Source: Cellulomonas sp. URHD0024
GTDB taxonomy: Bacteria > Actinomycetota > Actinomycetes > Actinomycetales > Cellulomonadaceae
Length of the DNA: 64,000 nt
Direction: 5' to 3'
Assembly: GCF_000426185.1 (NCBI RefSeq)
Contig: NZ_AUEW01000004.1
Coordinates: 124,001 to 188,000 of the forward strand
Below the pieces are notes generated by a model. The model was not told where the DNA came from. It did no database searches and was given only the letters and a program-made list of their open reading frames with translations. A program made the position numbers and the translations under genes. Each line of letters starts with the position of its first letter. Position 1 is the first letter of the stretch. Below are positions 63,891 through 64,000 of the stretch, one piece after another.

Positions 63891-64000
63891 GTGCGCGGGA
63901 CGCCGGTGATCGCGGCCGGCCTGACCGCCATGACGCCCACCGAGGTCCGCGACGACATGCGTCGACCCCTGGCCGTCGCGACCCGGACCCTGGCTCTCCT
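63891..64000 (+). CDS. Open frame running off the window edge
   Basis: GTG 63891 or ATG 63930 opens a frame (MTPTEVRDDMRRPLAVATRT) that is still open at the end of the window. No domain can be assigned and the start is unsupported. Confidence 0.3.
   Translation, partial: MRGTPVIAAGLTAMTPTEVRDDMRRPLAVATRTLAL

Overview
The window is high-GC actinobacterial chromosome. The FtsE/FtsX, SmpB and tmRNA genes, the LigC-type ligase and the ANTAR regulators point to Actinomycetota, probably near Cellulomonas. GTG starts and ATGA/TGATG gene overlaps are frequent. The lineage is inferred from family content only.

Layout. 1-3765: end of a xylose-type sugar ABC operon (binding protein end, single-domain ATPase, permease, ROK regulator). 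3920-11007: ftsE, ftsX, an M23 peptidase, a PAP2 protein, smpB, a DUF2207 membrane protein and an ATP-dependent DNA ligase. 11114-13269: an HtrA-like protease converging on a lipoprotein gene. 13442-13806: ssrA (tmRNA).

From ssrA to about 36.5 kb lies an accreted genomic island. Degenerate copies of the ssrA 3' end recur near 28.83, 30.94 and 34.66 kb. The 34.66 kb copy also carries the ssrA terminator and the start of the integrase gene. The island holds a frameshifted tyrosine integrase, a frameshifted NERD gene, an excisionase-like HTH gene and a large defence-type locus: a C5-cytosine methylase, Vsr, an unrecognised HTH protein, a GHKL (MORC/MutL-like) ATPase, a Z1 helicase-like protein and a PD-(D/E)XK protein. 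After these come a decayed DUF2075 gene, a 712-aa P-loop NTPase of unknown function, an OLD-like ATPase/nuclease, a broken pRiA4b ORF-3-like gene, an AbiE toxin-antitoxin pair, an unusual deaminase and an IS3 remnant. Every frameshift I found lies in this island; the flanking chromosome reads cleanly.

36.6-50.4 kb is a nitrogen module. On the minus strand are urtABCDE (urea ABC transporter), an NCS1 permease and two TetR genes. On the plus strand, divergently, are ureABCFGD and a NiCoT nickel permease. There is no ureE, and UreG carries a His-rich C-terminal tail instead. Urea uptake, hydrolysis and nickel supply are thus encoded together. In both ABC operons strong hairpins follow or separate the substrate-binding gene from the rest.

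50.6-57.5 kb: an unknown 464-aa protein, a PLP decarboxylase, a YbdK-type carboxylate-amine ligase, an AsnB-type amidotransferase and a DUF1028 protein. 57.6-62.0 kb: five ANTAR-domain regulators in a row. 62.2-63.9 kb: a TetR gene divergent from an MDR oxidoreductase, with a palindrome between them.
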